Made by a program: the position numbers and the translations under genes. A stretch of DNA of 64,000 bases from NCBI GenBank assembly GCA_903911085.1, contig CAIWCC010000141.1, positions 44,638-108,637 on the forward strand. The letters are read 5' to 3'. The notes under the pieces were generated by a model that saw nothing but the letters and a program-made list of their open reading frames with translations, searched no databases and had not been told where the DNA came from. Shown in pieces: positions 53,499 to 63,608 of the stretch. The DNA is from an uncultured Bacteroidales bacterium. Its GTDB lineage: Bacteria > Bacteroidota > Bacteroidia > Bacteroidales > Paludibacteraceae. Position 1 is the first letter of the stretch, and each line of letters begins with the position of its first letter.

Positions 53499-55259
53499 AT
53501 GAAGTCATTTGTTCTATCATTCATTCTCTTATTCTCGCTGACGTTTTCTTTCTCCCAAAACAAGGAAATGAACGATCAATGGGGCTTGCAAGACAAAACA
53601 GCAACATTAGCCAATTCCGAACGAGGAAAGCAGTTTATCGACGGCAATTATGCCATGTTTGTGCATTGGGGTTTGTATTCGCAACTGGGTTGTAAGTGGA
53701 AAGACCAATCGTATTATGGTATCAGTGAGTGGATTCAGACTAAACTCAAAATCAAACCGCAAGATATGATGGATTATGCCAAACAGTTCAATCCTGTGAA
53801 TTTTAGTGCGGCTAAGCTCGTTTCATTGGCCAAAAATGCTGGCATGAAATACATTGTTATCACTGCCAAACATCACGATGGATTTGCCATGTATCATTCC
53901 AAAGTAAGTGATTTCAACATCGTGGATGCTTCGCCTTACGGTCGCGACCCATTGAAAGAGGTGGCTTCTGAATGTGCGAAACAAGGTGTTGGATTAGGTT
54001 TTTACTATTCTCACAATTTCGACTGGACTGCTCCCGGTGGCACAATGGGTCCCAAAACCAATGCGGCTGGTGATACTATCACGTTCGATCAGTATTTTTA
54101 TTCGAAATGTCTTCCGCAGGTAAAAGAAATTACGTCGGAATATGGTCCGCTGGCTTTAATTTGGTTCGATTGTCCGGGCAGTATTTCTAAAAAACATACG
54201 CAAGAACTTGTTGATGTGGTTCGCAAAAATCAGCCCAATGCATTTATTAATGGTCGTATTGGTAATGATATGGGGGATTACAAAGGAGGTGGAGATATGG
54301 AGGTTCCGCAGAAACGCATTGAAGGATTGTCCGAATCGTGCGACGTAACCAACGACTCGTGGGGTTGGGCTTTCTACGACGAAAACTGGAAAACCCCAAA
54401 ACTCATTCTCACCAATGTGCTTTCTATCGTGGCTCGTGGTGGCAATTATTTGATGAATGTTCCTCCAGGTCCTGATGGCACTGTGCCTGAACGCGCCGAA
54501 AAAATTCTTTTGTCGGCAGGAAAATGGATACAGAAATATCCGCAGGTGGTGTACGGTGCCGAAGCTTCGCCATGGCCGCAAAAGTTCTCGTGGGGCGATG
54601 TGGTTCGTAAGGGAAATAAGCTGTATTTGCTTGTTTACGAATGGAATACAAATGGTGAATTGTGGTTGCCAGGCTTAAAAAGTGAAATAAAATCATTGAA
54701 ATTGCTTAATGCAAAAAACAGTAAATTAAAATACGAAGTACGCAGTAATGCTGTGGTGATAAACATACCGCCAGTAGCACCCGAAAAATTTGTGTCTGTT
54801 ATTGAAATGGAACTGAAAAATGAAGTGAGTGTGGACGAAAGCCCAACCATTGACCCGTATTTACCCACCTCATATTCTGCTTATTTTGCGGAAGCTGAAA
54901 ATTGCCTTTTGAAGAAAAAGCAATGGATGGAAAAATTTGGCGAATGGAAAAGCATTATGCAAGTGGAAAAATGGACAAAAGATTCGAAGGCAACCTGGAC
55001 ATTCGATGTTTTAAAACCGGGAGATTATTTGGTAGATTTGCAATATGCTGGCGAAGGTCGATTGGCATGGAAAATTGATACCAGCGATGGCGAAAGTATT
55101 CAGAATCAACAAAATTCGTCCAGTGTTTATGCTACACTTCCTTTTGGTTGGGTAACATTTAAAACTGCTGGAAAAAAGAAATTGACTGTTTCATTACTCG
55201 AAGGTAAATTTGAAAAAGAGAGTTTGCAAGGAATTAAATTAACGCCAATAGAGGAGTAG
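53499..55259 (+). CDS. GH29 alpha-L-fucosidase-like enzyme with C-terminal carbohydrate-binding-like domain
   Basis: The ATG at 53499 is chosen for its typical signal peptide (MKSFVLSFILLFSLTFSFSQ); an ATG at 53469 adds ten residues. The 586-residue enzyme has the GH29 motifs YAMFVHWGLYS, AKHHDGFAMYHS, GLGFYYSHNFDW and the nucleophile LIWFD (Asp224). After the catalytic and beta-sandwich domains, about 440-586 form an extra module (YFAEAENCLLKKKQWMEKFG...), probably a carbohydrate-binding beta-sandwich. GH29 includes L-fucosidases and also some L-galactosidases. It sits in the operon with GH16, GH2 and GH95. Confidence 0.9.
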   Translation: MKSFVLSFILLFSLTFSFSQNKEMNDQWGLQDKTATLANSERGKQFIDGNYAMFVHWGLYSQLGCKWKDQSYYGISEWIQTKLKIKPQDMMDYAKQFNPVNFSAAKLVSLAKNAGMKYIVITAKHHDGFAMYHSKVSDFNIVDASPYGRDPLKEVASECAKQGVGLGFYYSHNFDWTAPGGTMGPKTNAAGDTITFDQYFYSKCLPQVKEITSEYGPLALIWFDCPGSISKKHTQELVDVVRKNQPNAFINGRIGNDMGDYKGGGDMEVPQKRIEGLSESCDVTNDSWGWAFYDENWKTPKLILTNVLSIVARGGNYLMNVPPGPDGTVPERAEKILLSAGKWIQKYPQVVYGAEASPWPQKFSWGDVVRKGNKLYLLVYEWNTNGELWLPGLKSEIKSLKLLNAKNSKLKYEVRSNAVVINIPPVAPEKFVSVIEMELKNEVSVDESPTIDPYLPTSYSAYFAEAENCLLKKKQWMEKFGEWKSIMQVEKWTKDSKATWTFDVLKPGDYLVDLQYAGEGRLAWKIDTSDGESIQNQQNSSSVYATLPFGWVTFKTAGKKKLTVSLLEGKFEKESLQGIKLTPIEE

Positions 55260-55322
55260 TTGTAGTCAAATTACATGACTTCTAAAAATAAAAAAACACA
55301 ACATTCATATTTTAAATTTAGC

Positions 55323-57761
55323 ATGAAAAAAATTTCTAAATTAATCATTTGCTTTATCTTACTTTCAATTGGCTTTAACATTTCCAATGCAAATCCTTCC
55401 ACAAAAATATCTTTTAAAAAGCCCGCAGCCGATTGGCACGAGTCAATTCCACTGGGCAATGGGCGGTTGGGTGCCATGATTTTGGGGGGCACTGAGCACG
55501 AACGAATCGTGTTGAATGAACAAAGCTTATGGTCTGGTGGCGAACAGAATGCCGACCGTTCCGATGCGTACAAGTATCTGCCTGATATTCAGAAGTTATT
55601 AATTGAAGGCAAAAATCGTGAAGCACAAAGCTTGTTACAGAGAAACTTTACATGTGCTGGGCCAGGTACTAAAAAAGGTGCTAAAGAGCATTATGGAAGT
55701 TACGAAACTTTGGGTGATTTGAAAATTGACTGGGCAGAAAATGCAGCTAAACTTGTAAAATATGAGCGTAGTCTGAATCTTGAAAATGCTGTTGGTACAG
55801 TAAAGTGGGAGAGGAGCGATGGCTCACAGGTAATTCAAGAAGCTTTCACCAGTTTTGCAAATGATGTTTTTGTATTGAAAATTGTTGCAAAAAAATCGAA
55901 ACTCAATTTTGCAGTTTCGCTGTTCCGCAAAGAAAATGCTACTACTAGTGCCTATGGAAATACGGTGAAAATGTCCGGCCGCATGATTGACAAAGATAAG
56001 TTGGGAATGCGGTTTTCATCATTGTTAAAAGTGACAAACTTTGGCGGAAGCGTGCAGGAAAACAATGGAAAATTAGCTGTAGCGGATGCCGACTCATGTT
56101 TGTTGATATTCAGTGCAGCTACCAATTATGATGCAATAAAAGGCAAGTTGGATAGTACATTGAATGTTGATAAAAAAGTAAATAGTTTTATTACAGCATT
56201 CAACATAAAAAAATACGATGCCCAAAAAAATGCTCATATTTCGAAGTACTCATCTTATTTCAGAAAATGCCGGTTGAACCTCACTGCCATACAATTAGAA
56301 GTGGATACAATGAGTACACCGGAACGATTGGTGAATTTTTCAAACAATTCGGCCGATGCGCAACTTCCAGTTTTATATTTCAATTTTGGTCGATATTTAC
56401 TCATTAGCTCCTCGCGTCCAGGTGGATTACCGGCAAATCTTCAAGGACTTTGGGCAGAAGAATATCAAACACCATGGAATGCCGATTATCACTTGAATAT
56501 CAATATACAAATGAACTATTGGTTGTCGGAGCTTACCGGATTAAGCGAATTGGCACAACCGTTGCATCATTTTACTTCTTTGTTAGTACCCAATGGACAA
56601 AAAACAGCAAAAGCATATTACAACGCTCCTGGCTGGGTTGCCCACGTAGCCACTAATCCTTGGCATTTTACATCGCCGGGCGAAGGGGCTCACTGGGGTT
56701 CTACACTTACTGGTGGTGCATGGTTATGCGAACATATTTGGGAACATTACCGCTTTACTGGTGATAAAAAGTTTTTAGCAAAATACTATCCTGTTTTGAA
56801 AGGTTCAGCACAGTTTTTAAAATCAATTTTAATTACCGACCCTAAAACAAATTACTTAGTTACAGCGCCTTCCAACTCGCCCGAAAATGCCTTTGTAATG
56901 CCTGATGGCACTAAAGCAAACACCTGTATGGGGCCAACCATCGATATGCAAATTTGCCGTGAATTGTTTGGAGCAGTCATTAAATCGTCCGAAATACTGA
57001 AAACAGATGCTGCATTTGCAAATGAACTTAGTGCAGTAGTTCCCAAACTGGCACCTTTAAAAATTGGTCAGGAAGGCGACCTCAACGAATGGCTCGAAGA
57101 CTGGAAAGACAATGAACCACATCACCGCCATATTTCGCACCTTTACGGATTGCATCCTTACGACGAAATTACACCTTGGGGAACGCCTGAATTAGCTAAT
57201 GCGGCTGTTAAAACAATGGAAATGAGGGGTGATGATGCAACTGGTTGGAGTTTGGCCTGGAAAATTAATTTTTGGGCACGACTTGGCAGAGGCGATGATG
57301 CACAACGACTACTCAATAAAATTTTAATTCCAATGTATGATGCCAATGGAGTAAAAATTGCAAAAGGCGGTGGCTCCTACCCTAACCTTTTTGATGCACA
57401 TCCACCGTTTCAGATTGATGGAAATTTTGGTGCAACTTCGGGTATAGCTGAAATGTTATTGCAAAGTCATGGTAAAGATCAAATTATACGCATTTTACCT
57501 GCATTGCCTTCGAGTGCCGATTGGCAAAATGGAACCATAACTGGATTAAATGCACGAGGAGGTTTTGTGGTAGATTTTAGCTGGAAAAATGGAAAGTTAG
57601 CTTCAGGAAAATTAATTTCTCAGAACGGTAGTGATTGTAAAATTTTCGTGAACGATAAAATCCAAATTGTTGATCAAAAAGGAAAAATTGAAGCTACCGG
57701 AAAAGGTCTGCTTACTTTCCAAACTAAAAAAGGAATGGAATATAAAATAATTAAGAATTAA
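55323..57761 (+). CDS. GH95 alpha-L-fucosidase / alpha-L-galactosidase
   Basis: The ATG at 55323 gives 812 residues with a signal peptide ending NISNA. The N-terminal domain starts [22 protein letters not shown], the GH95 signature. The (alpha/alpha)6 barrel carries the water-activating Asn pair HLNIN (N392, N394), the acid region EWLEDW (E589/E592) and FQIDGNFG with Asp699. These match the residues described for the bifidobacterial 1,2-alpha-L-fucosidase. GH95 enzymes invert, and members act on alpha-1,2-fucose or L-galactose. It is in the operon between two GH29 genes, so several fucosyl-type linkages are probably handled. Confidence 0.92.
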   Translation: MKKISKLIICFILLSIGFNISNANPSTKISFKKPAADWHESIPLGNGRLGAMILGGTEHERIVLNEQSLWSGGEQNADRSDAYKYLPDIQKLLIEGKNREAQSLLQRNFTCAGPGTKKGAKEHYGSYETLGDLKIDWAENAAKLVKYERSLNLENAVGTVKWERSDGSQVIQEAFTSFANDVFVLKIVAKKSKLNFAVSLFRKENATTSAYGNTVKMSGRMIDKDKLGMRFSSLLKVTNFGGSVQENNGKLAVADADSCLLIFSAATNYDAIKGKLDSTLNVDKKVNSFITAFNIKKYDAQKNAHISKYSSYFRKCRLNLTAIQLEVDTMSTPERLVNFSNNSADAQLPVLYFNFGRYLLISSSRPGGLPANLQGLWAEEYQTPWNADYHLNINIQMNYWLSELTGLSELAQPLHHFTSLLVPNGQKTAKAYYNAPGWVAHVATNPWHFTSPGEGAHWGSTLTGGAWLCEHIWEHYRFTGDKKFLAKYYPVLKGSAQFLKSILITDPKTNYLVTAPSNSPENAFVMPDGTKANTCMGPTIDMQICRELFGAVIKSSEILKTDAAFANELSAVVPKLAPLKIGQEGDLNEWLEDWKDNEPHHRHISHLYGLHPYDEITPWGTPELANAAVKTMEMRGDDATGWSLAWKINFWARLGRGDDAQRLLNKILIPMYDANGVKIAKGGGSYPNLFDAHPPFQIDGNFGATSGIAEMLLQSHGKDQIIRILPALPSSADWQNGTITGLNARGGFVVDFSWKNGKLASGKLISQNGSDCKIFVNDKIQIVDQKGKIEATGKGLLTFQTKKGMEYKIIKN

Positions 57762-57897
57762 GAGTTAATAATTAATAATTAAGAATTGATAGTTGAGCTA
57801 ATGACTAAATTAAACCGACATAATCTTCTGTAATCAGTTGATATTTAAGATTAAATATCTTGGCTCTCAATTCTAGTGTAGAAAAATAAAAAAACTT

Positions 57898-59253
57898 ATG
57901 AAACAAATTCGTATCGTATATATTGCTGCATTTTTAGTTATATTTACTCAAATAAATGCTCAGCAAAATAAAGTTGTGGCTGATTCGGCTGCATTATTGC
58001 AAGCTCAGCAATTAAAACAAGCGGAACAGAAAGTTGGTTATTCTAATAGTCATCCCGATGCACAATGGTTTCCCAAAGCGGGCTTGGGTCTTTTTATTCA
58101 CTGGGGAATGATAGCTGTAAAGGGTACTGGCGATTTATCGTGGTGCATGCTTGCCAATAAACCATGGAAAGACGCCACCATTACGCCAAACGAATATTAT
58201 TCTTACTCAAGTAAATGGAATCCCAACGCAATTGATTTTGATAAAATGCTCAAAGCTGCCAAAGCTGCTGGTGTTACTTATGCAGTTTTTGTAACCAAGC
58301 ATCACGACGGTTTTGCTTTGTGGCCTTCGAAATACGGAGAAATAGGAACCAAATATCAGTTTGGCGGACGCGATTTTGTGAAGGAATTTGTGGCAGCTTG
58401 TCGCAAAAATAAAATTCGTGTGGGACTTTATTTTTCTCCGCCAGATTGGTATTTTGGTCGTCAATATAAAAGTTTTTCATTTAACGGTAAGGAGAAGTTG
58501 GATATGGACCATAAACCAACGGTAATACCTCAAAAACCAGCTGATTTTGAACAAAAACGTTGCGAATATATTCAAAATCAGGTTACAGAATTACTAACAA
58601 ATTATGGTAAAATTGACCTGATTTGGTTTGATGGTGGTGGTGGAGAAATTTCGAATAAAGTGGTACGCCAACTGCAACCAGGTATTGTAATCAACCGCCG
58701 AAATGGTGGAAATGGCGATTATAGCGACTCCGAAGGTGGACTTCCTCAAAAACGTTTCCATGGCTGGTTCGAAACTTGCGAAACCTGTTGGCCAAGTCGT
58801 AAATGGGCATACACCGAGACTGCCGGTTGGGATACTGCTCCCGAAGTAATTACCGAGCTAGTAAAATTACGCGCATGGGGTGGAAACCTGCTTGCCAATG
58901 TGGGTCCTAAAGCTTCGGGTGAAGTACCACAACAAGCATTGACCGCTTGGAAAGAAATGGCCACATGGATGAAATCCGGTCGCGAATCGGTGATTGGAGC
59001 CAATGCAGGTCCATGGCCAGAAGATGTAAATGCGCCAATAACTACACGTGAAGGTATCGCTTACGTACATTTTTTACCGGGCGAAAAAGCAGAAGTGGTT
59101 TGGAAAAATGCCCCAAAACCAGAGAAAGCTTTCTTGCTAAAATCAAAAAAGGCCATAGCTTTTACCTACGAAAATGGAACATTGAAACTGAATATTCCTG
59201 AAAATGAACGTACCAACAATGTGGATGTGGTGAAGTTGATATTGAAAAAATAA
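57898..59253 (+). CDS. GH29 alpha-L-fucosidase
   Basis: This 451-residue secreted enzyme (signal ending INAQ) has the motifs GLGLFIHWGM, TKHHDGFALWPS, VGLYFSPPDWYFG and the nucleophile LIWFDGGGGE with Asp245. It lacks the C-terminal extra domain found in the GH29 gene two positions upstream. The 136-bp gap after GH95 is AT-rich with AATTAATAATT repeats, so this gene may have its own promoter. Gly/Trp-rich ETCETCWPSRKWAY resembles the substrate-binding loop of other GH29 members. No T9SS tail is seen, so a periplasmic location is likely. Confidence 0.9.
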   Translation: MKQIRIVYIAAFLVIFTQINAQQNKVVADSAALLQAQQLKQAEQKVGYSNSHPDAQWFPKAGLGLFIHWGMIAVKGTGDLSWCMLANKPWKDATITPNEYYSYSSKWNPNAIDFDKMLKAAKAAGVTYAVFVTKHHDGFALWPSKYGEIGTKYQFGGRDFVKEFVAACRKNKIRVGLYFSPPDWYFGRQYKSFSFNGKEKLDMDHKPTVIPQKPADFEQKRCEYIQNQVTELLTNYGKIDLIWFDGGGGEISNKVVRQLQPGIVINRRNGGNGDYSDSEGGLPQKRFHGWFETCETCWPSRKWAYTETAGWDTAPEVITELVKLRAWGGNLLANVGPKASGEVPQQALTAWKEMATWMKSGRESVIGANAGPWPEDVNAPITTREGIAYVHFLPGEKAEVVWKNAPKPEKAFLLKSKKAIAFTYENGTLKLNIPENERTNNVDVVKLILKK

Positions 59254-59399
59254 GTTTGATTTTTTTTGTGAGTTGATAAGAAGTTAGATGTAGTGCATGT
59301 GGATTAAATTAAATACTAATAGGCGCATCTGCTAAATTAGATTATGTTAATTGCTTCCATTAATTGTTAGCAAATTCCTTAGGGATTGCCTGTGCATAA

Positions 59400-59572
59400 C
59401 CCCTAAATTTATTTAGGGGATGATAGATGAAAGAAGGAAAAAACCTCAGTGAGGTTGCCCCACAGGATATATTAGTTGAATGGGAAACTCTTACAGAGTT
59501 TTCATTCCCTGGTTTCATTTTGCCCCCAAATAAATTTGGGGGTTATGCATAGAAAACTCTGCCGGAGTTTTT
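59400..59572. repeat. Cluster of palindromes with covarying inverted end units
   Basis: CCCCTAAATTTATTTAGGGG (59400-59419) and, inverted, CCCCCAAATAAATTTGGGGG (59523-59542) are facing copies with the same TGCATAA flank and one compensatory pair change (T:A to C:G). Between and beside them lie three hairpins: AACCTC-AGT-GAGGTT (59442-59456), AAACTCT-TAC-AGAGTTT (59485-59501) and AAAACTC-GAGTTTT (59553-59571). No gene is present in the 565-bp gap. Confidence 0.65.
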
Positions 59573-59640
59573 CGGTAGTCTATAATTCTACTTTACCAAA
59601 TTAAAACTGGAAATGTAAGTATGGTAAAAAAAAGAATTCT

Positions 59641-59753
59641 AACTACAAAAGAAAACAAAAGGAAAGGTTAAATTGTATTCAATATTGCTTTTGTGTTGTT
59701 ATTGATGGTAACACAAAGTGTCATTTATTTAAACTTTTGTGCCTTTTGTGGTT
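59641..59753. repeat. Element bounded by CACAAAAGG-type inverted repeats
   Basis: AACTACAAAAGAAAACAAAAG (split: 59641-59661) is an imperfect inverse of 59734-59753, whose reverse complement is AACCACAAAAGGCACAAAAG. The ends resemble those of the 142-bp element at 7407-7548. Confidence 0.4.
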
Positions 59754-59818
59754 CGTTTTTTTATATTAGCAAAGTAGAAATAAATACTATAAACTAATTC
59801 ATTTCATATACTGATATT

Positions 59819-61972
59819 ATGAAAGCAAATCACATTTTGAAAGCAATAATTTTATTCGCTTTTATTTCATTTTATACTTTGGTAAATGCATCAACTTCAC
59901 CCAAATTTCAGTTTTACGGGTTGTTGAATGCAGCACGAAACAATGGGGCTTGGGCTGAGCAATTATCAGCTCAGTTAAATGTTATTGTTCCTGCGGATTT
60001 GAGGGATAATATGACCATTTCCTTTGGGAATAGTGGCGCGTGGAATTATCTGACCAGTAAAAACGATTATAATATTGGCAATGGCGATAATTATCTTTCG
60101 TTTGCTAAACGCATTGACAAACAGGGATTTAAATTTTGTTTTGAAATCTGCGATCCCAGTTTCCCAGCCTGGCCCGATACTTTCAAAATCCCCAATTACG
60201 ACAGCAAAGGCGTGCGTATTGATCGGTTTTCGTTCACCGATGCGCATATAGATTCTGTTTTTCGCAATTGCCCCAATTGCATTGGCGTAAAAACTGGTGA
60301 AGTTTTTTGGGCGTATGATACCTCCGAAGATTGGCTCATTCGGGTTTTGCGTGTTTGTAAAAAGTATAATAAAAAAGCTTATATCAGCGAAGGTGTGTGG
60401 TTGGACTCTCATTGGATGAAGTTCTTTTATCAGAAATACAATGAGTTGCACAACGAAGGATTGGGAGCATACTTGGTGCCGGAATTTAAAAACACCAAAC
60501 CTGCTGCGGCCTATTTTACCATGAGTAGTTTGATGGGTGCGTGGCTCACAGACGAAGTTGGCGATATTGGCATGTACAACGACCATTGGGTGTGGTGTTA
60601 TCAGTCGTTTGGCCATGCCAATCAGTATCCGGCTTATCGCAAAGCGGATGGAAATCAAAGTTTATTTCCTTTTATATTTACACTCCGACAATGGATGTTG
60701 GGAGCCGCCATGGGTTGCAATTCTTTTACCATCGAACCGCCAAATTTTAGTCGCGATGGTATCAAATCGCCCAACTGTGAGCGCTATCTTTTCCCTTTTA
60801 TGCGTGGAATGATAGCCCACAACATTGTACCGCAAAAAAGCAAGGTGATAGAAAAGGCGAAGGCTTTTATCAATCCTTTTGGCAATTATCCCGATGGGAA
60901 AGTGTATAATCCTAGTGAGCTGTTTATCAACTATCTGGATGTATTTCCCGGCTGGCAACGCAGCACCTGGAGTGCATCGTGGATAGATCCTTTTGGCATT
61001 TTGTACCGCAATTCACTGGGTTTTTCGCAGGAAAAAGCCTATCAGGATACCGTTGTGGCGCGTGTTTATTATGCTAATGTAAAGTCGAAAGTGGTTGATT
61101 ATTTTTTGCGGGAAAATATACCCAACGAATCTAAATACTATTTTTTACCCATTCAGCCACATCCCGCTTCTCAAATTCCTGCTTCGATGGCTACCATCAA
61201 TCTCAAGGATTTCAGAACCGATGAAACTATGAAGGCAAAATTGGACGAAGTTTTTACTGATGCACCAACGCATGGAAATGCCTGGCAGACGGAAATTGAC
61301 AACAGCTTTTTTGTACTGAATACCCACGAAAACACCGATATAGATGAGACTTACAGTTTCAATTTGGGCGGAACATTTATTAAATCGATGAATGGAATTA
61401 TGCCTTTTCAGAATATCCTTTTTGGGAAACGCGAAGGTTCGGATCGTTTTTGGTTTCAGGTAAATGGTTACGTGGGCGATGGCGTTTCGGCTTTTCAGAC
61501 CTATCAATGCGTTTTCAAGCCATCTACTGTTCGTTTTGTCTGCGAGAAGGAGCCTGTTGTTATTGTTGAAAATAGTAAAAGTCAGTATGTTACAAAAACA
61601 TGGGACGAGCAAACACATACTCTTACATTGGTTTGCGACCATACCCAGGCAGGTGCTATCAATTTTGTCATTCAAGGCGATGTGAACAGTGCTGTGCAAC
61701 AGCCGAAAAAAGAATGCCCGATGACAGTTTTCCCAAATCCTTGCAATGACAATTTATCATTAAAATATAAATTTTCCCAATCGGGTGTGTTCTCTGTTTC
61801 TATTCACGATATGTTGGGGCGGAAAGTACTTCATCCTGTTGTGAATAAGAATTGTATGGAAGGGGAAGGTGTGGAATCTATTAATTTGTCTGCACTTTGT
61901 CCGGGCGAATATATTTGCAAAGTGATGTTTGATAAGTCATTAGCGAAACAACTCCGCATCACTAAAATCTAA
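59819..61972 (+). CDS. GH98-like endo-glycosidase candidate with T9SS sorting domain
   Basis: This 717-residue protein has a signal peptide ending LVNA. Order and spacing of several segments recall GH98 endo-beta-galactosidases: IPADLRDN-like start near 55, IGVKTGEVFWAYD with E161, the GDIGMYNDHW block with D255, and SFTIEPPNF with E306. From memory, streptococcal GH98 uses E158, D251 and E301, so the spacing agrees. The match is remote and I give it moderate weight. The last 85 residues are a clear T9SS CTD (VFPNPCNDNLSLKY, ending LRITKI). A surface endo-enzyme releasing fucosylated oligosaccharides would fit the fucosidases upstream. An IS4 element is inserted just after it. Confidence 0.6.
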   Translation: MKANHILKAIILFAFISFYTLVNASTSPKFQFYGLLNAARNNGAWAEQLSAQLNVIVPADLRDNMTISFGNSGAWNYLTSKNDYNIGNGDNYLSFAKRIDKQGFKFCFEICDPSFPAWPDTFKIPNYDSKGVRIDRFSFTDAHIDSVFRNCPNCIGVKTGEVFWAYDTSEDWLIRVLRVCKKYNKKAYISEGVWLDSHWMKFFYQKYNELHNEGLGAYLVPEFKNTKPAAAYFTMSSLMGAWLTDEVGDIGMYNDHWVWCYQSFGHANQYPAYRKADGNQSLFPFIFTLRQWMLGAAMGCNSFTIEPPNFSRDGIKSPNCERYLFPFMRGMIAHNIVPQKSKVIEKAKAFINPFGNYPDGKVYNPSELFINYLDVFPGWQRSTWSASWIDPFGILYRNSLGFSQEKAYQDTVVARVYYANVKSKVVDYFLRENIPNESKYYFLPIQPHPASQIPASMATINLKDFRTDETMKAKLDEVFTDAPTHGNAWQTEIDNSFFVLNTHENTDIDETYSFNLGGTFIKSMNGIMPFQNILFGKREGSDRFWFQVNGYVGDGVSAFQTYQCVFKPSTVRFVCEKEPVVIVENSKSQYVTKTWDEQTHTLTLVCDHTQAGAINFVIQGDVNSAVQQPKKECPMTVFPNPCNDNLSLKYKFSQSGVFSVSIHDMLGRKVLHPVVNKNCMEGEGVESINLSALCPGEYICKVMFDKSLAKQLRITKI

Positions 61973-62259
61973 ATATATAATCCAATGGGGCGTTGTAAAA
62001 AATCGTATCGAATTGATTAATCCAGATTTAAACAATATAATTTAACTGATTGCGACTTTGCTCAAACAAAGAGTAAACGCCATAGCCGTCAAGCTAAGAA
62101 AATTATAATAAAAGTATAGGGGGTTACTCACGCATAGTAAAAGGAGTACAAAACAGTTTCCATAAGATTTTCGACATTAAAATAGTTGATAATCTAGCCC
62201 GGCAAACTGGATTTTTAAAACGGAAAAGTAAATTAACTCCCCAAGCGTTCATTGATTTA

Positions 62260-63477
62260 ATGTTTTATGCAGTATCTGGTGGATATACCAGCTTGCGAAA
62301 AATAGCCACAGAAGCAAATTCTGAACATTCAATATCTCTAAGTAAACAAGGGTTGGATGATCGTTTTTCTAGTAAAAGTGTTTCGTTTTCCAAAAAGCTA
62401 CTCGAAGAAGCGATCCATAACCAAGTTATGGATCCGGTTTCTTATGATGCAACTCAATTGTTTAATCGAGTGTTGATAAAAGATTCAACCCGATTTGACT
62501 TACATGAATCCTTGCAAGAAAACTTCCCCAGTTTCGGTGGCGACGCCTCTAAAGCAGGAGCTAGTATTCAGTTTGAATTTGACCTAAAGAAAGGGGAAAT
62601 AACAGATTTGGATTTACAGTCTGGATTAGATAGAGATAGTAAAGATGCTATAAAAAAGAAAGATGAAATCCAATCTGGCGATTTAATTATTAGAGATTTA
62701 GGCTATTACAGCATCGAAGTAATCCAATCTATTTGCAGTAAAAATGCATTTTTTATCAGCAGATTGTATCATTCAGCAAATGTTTATGAATCAAAGCAAG
62801 GAAAGTCTAAAATTGATTTTAATGCAATTTATAATCAAATGCACGCAACGAAAATCACTCACATGGAATTAGATGTTTTTGTTGGAAAAGAAAAAACTTC
62901 AATGCGTCTAGTTATCTGTTTGTTACCTGAAGAAACCTATAAAAAAAGAGTTGTAAATAGAAAGAAAAAGAACAAACGTCGGAAATATAATATTACCGAT
63001 GAATACAAAGCTCGCGCCCATTTCAACCTCTTTGTAACTAATATAGATCAAAAAGATATATCCACAGAGGCTATATGTAATTTCTATCGTATCAGATGGC
63101 AAATAGAGTTGGCGTTTAAAGTTTGGAAATCACTTATGAAAATTAACTGCTTGCAAAAAATGAAATATGATAGATTAGCTACAACTTTACATATGAATAT
63201 GTTGTGGGTCTTGGTAAATTGGAAGTTGGTTATCCCTTTTCGGACTTATTTGCATACAAAAGAGCATCGATTAATTAGCGTATTCAAGTCAATTGATACC
63301 TTGAAGGAGCACACCCGAAAAATACGAGGAATTTTATGGCTTACGAAGTCTAAATTAGGGAAAGAGCTACAAAAAGTGTTTAAGATATTATCAAAAGGAC
63401 ATTGGCTTGAGAAAAGAAAAAAAGGTGCTTCTTTAGATGATTTATTTGACTTATTATTTTGTGAATCAAGATATTAA
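62260..63477 (+). CDS. IS4-family DDE transposase
   Basis: The 405 residues from the first ATG in the element contain the IS4 signature Y-x2-R-x3-E-x6-K within YRIRWQIELAFKVWK, and a catalytic Asp in IIRDLGYYSIEV. The reading frame is open back to 62098 and codes a plausible transposase N-terminus (NSFHKIFDIK..NLARQTGF) with no ATG, GTG or TTG codon. Translation therefore starts either at 62260, or at a rare ATA or ATT codon upstream (the ATA at 62134 is a candidate), or an original start codon has been lost. Transposase activity is plausible but unproven. Confidence 0.88.
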   Translation: MFYAVSGGYTSLRKIATEANSEHSISLSKQGLDDRFSSKSVSFSKKLLEEAIHNQVMDPVSYDATQLFNRVLIKDSTRFDLHESLQENFPSFGGDASKAGASIQFEFDLKKGEITDLDLQSGLDRDSKDAIKKKDEIQSGDLIIRDLGYYSIEVIQSICSKNAFFISRLYHSANVYESKQGKSKIDFNAIYNQMHATKITHMELDVFVGKEKTSMRLVICLLPEETYKKRVVNRKKKNKRRKYNITDEYKARAHFNLFVTNIDQKDISTEAICNFYRIRWQIELAFKVWKSLMKINCLQKMKYDRLATTLHMNMLWVLVNWKLVIPFRTYLHTKEHRLISVFKSIDTLKEHTRKIRGILWLTKSKLGKELQKVFKILSKGHWLEKRKKGASLDDLFDLLFCESRY

Positions 63478-63573
63478 TTGTATATTTGCAGTGTAAAACA
63501 AAGGTATTATACACTATAAAAATACAGTCAATTATTAACTAACGTTCTTTGAAATCATGAAAAATAAATTCAT

Positions 63574-63608
63574 TAACCCTGATTCTAAAAGAATCGGGGT
63601 TAAAAAAA
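63574..63608 (+). terminator. Hairpin downstream of the transposase gene, inside the IS
   Basis: AACCCTGATTC pairs with GAATCGGGGTT around TAAAA. A-rich sequence follows on the plus strand, so on the minus strand the hairpin would be preceded, not followed, by T; its direction is uncertain. Confidence 0.4.

Noticed and set aside
59975..60658. Long 227-codon minus-strand frame inside the GH98-like gene
   Set aside because: It lies entirely opposite a well-supported gene with signal peptide and CTD. The composition is that of an antisense shadow.
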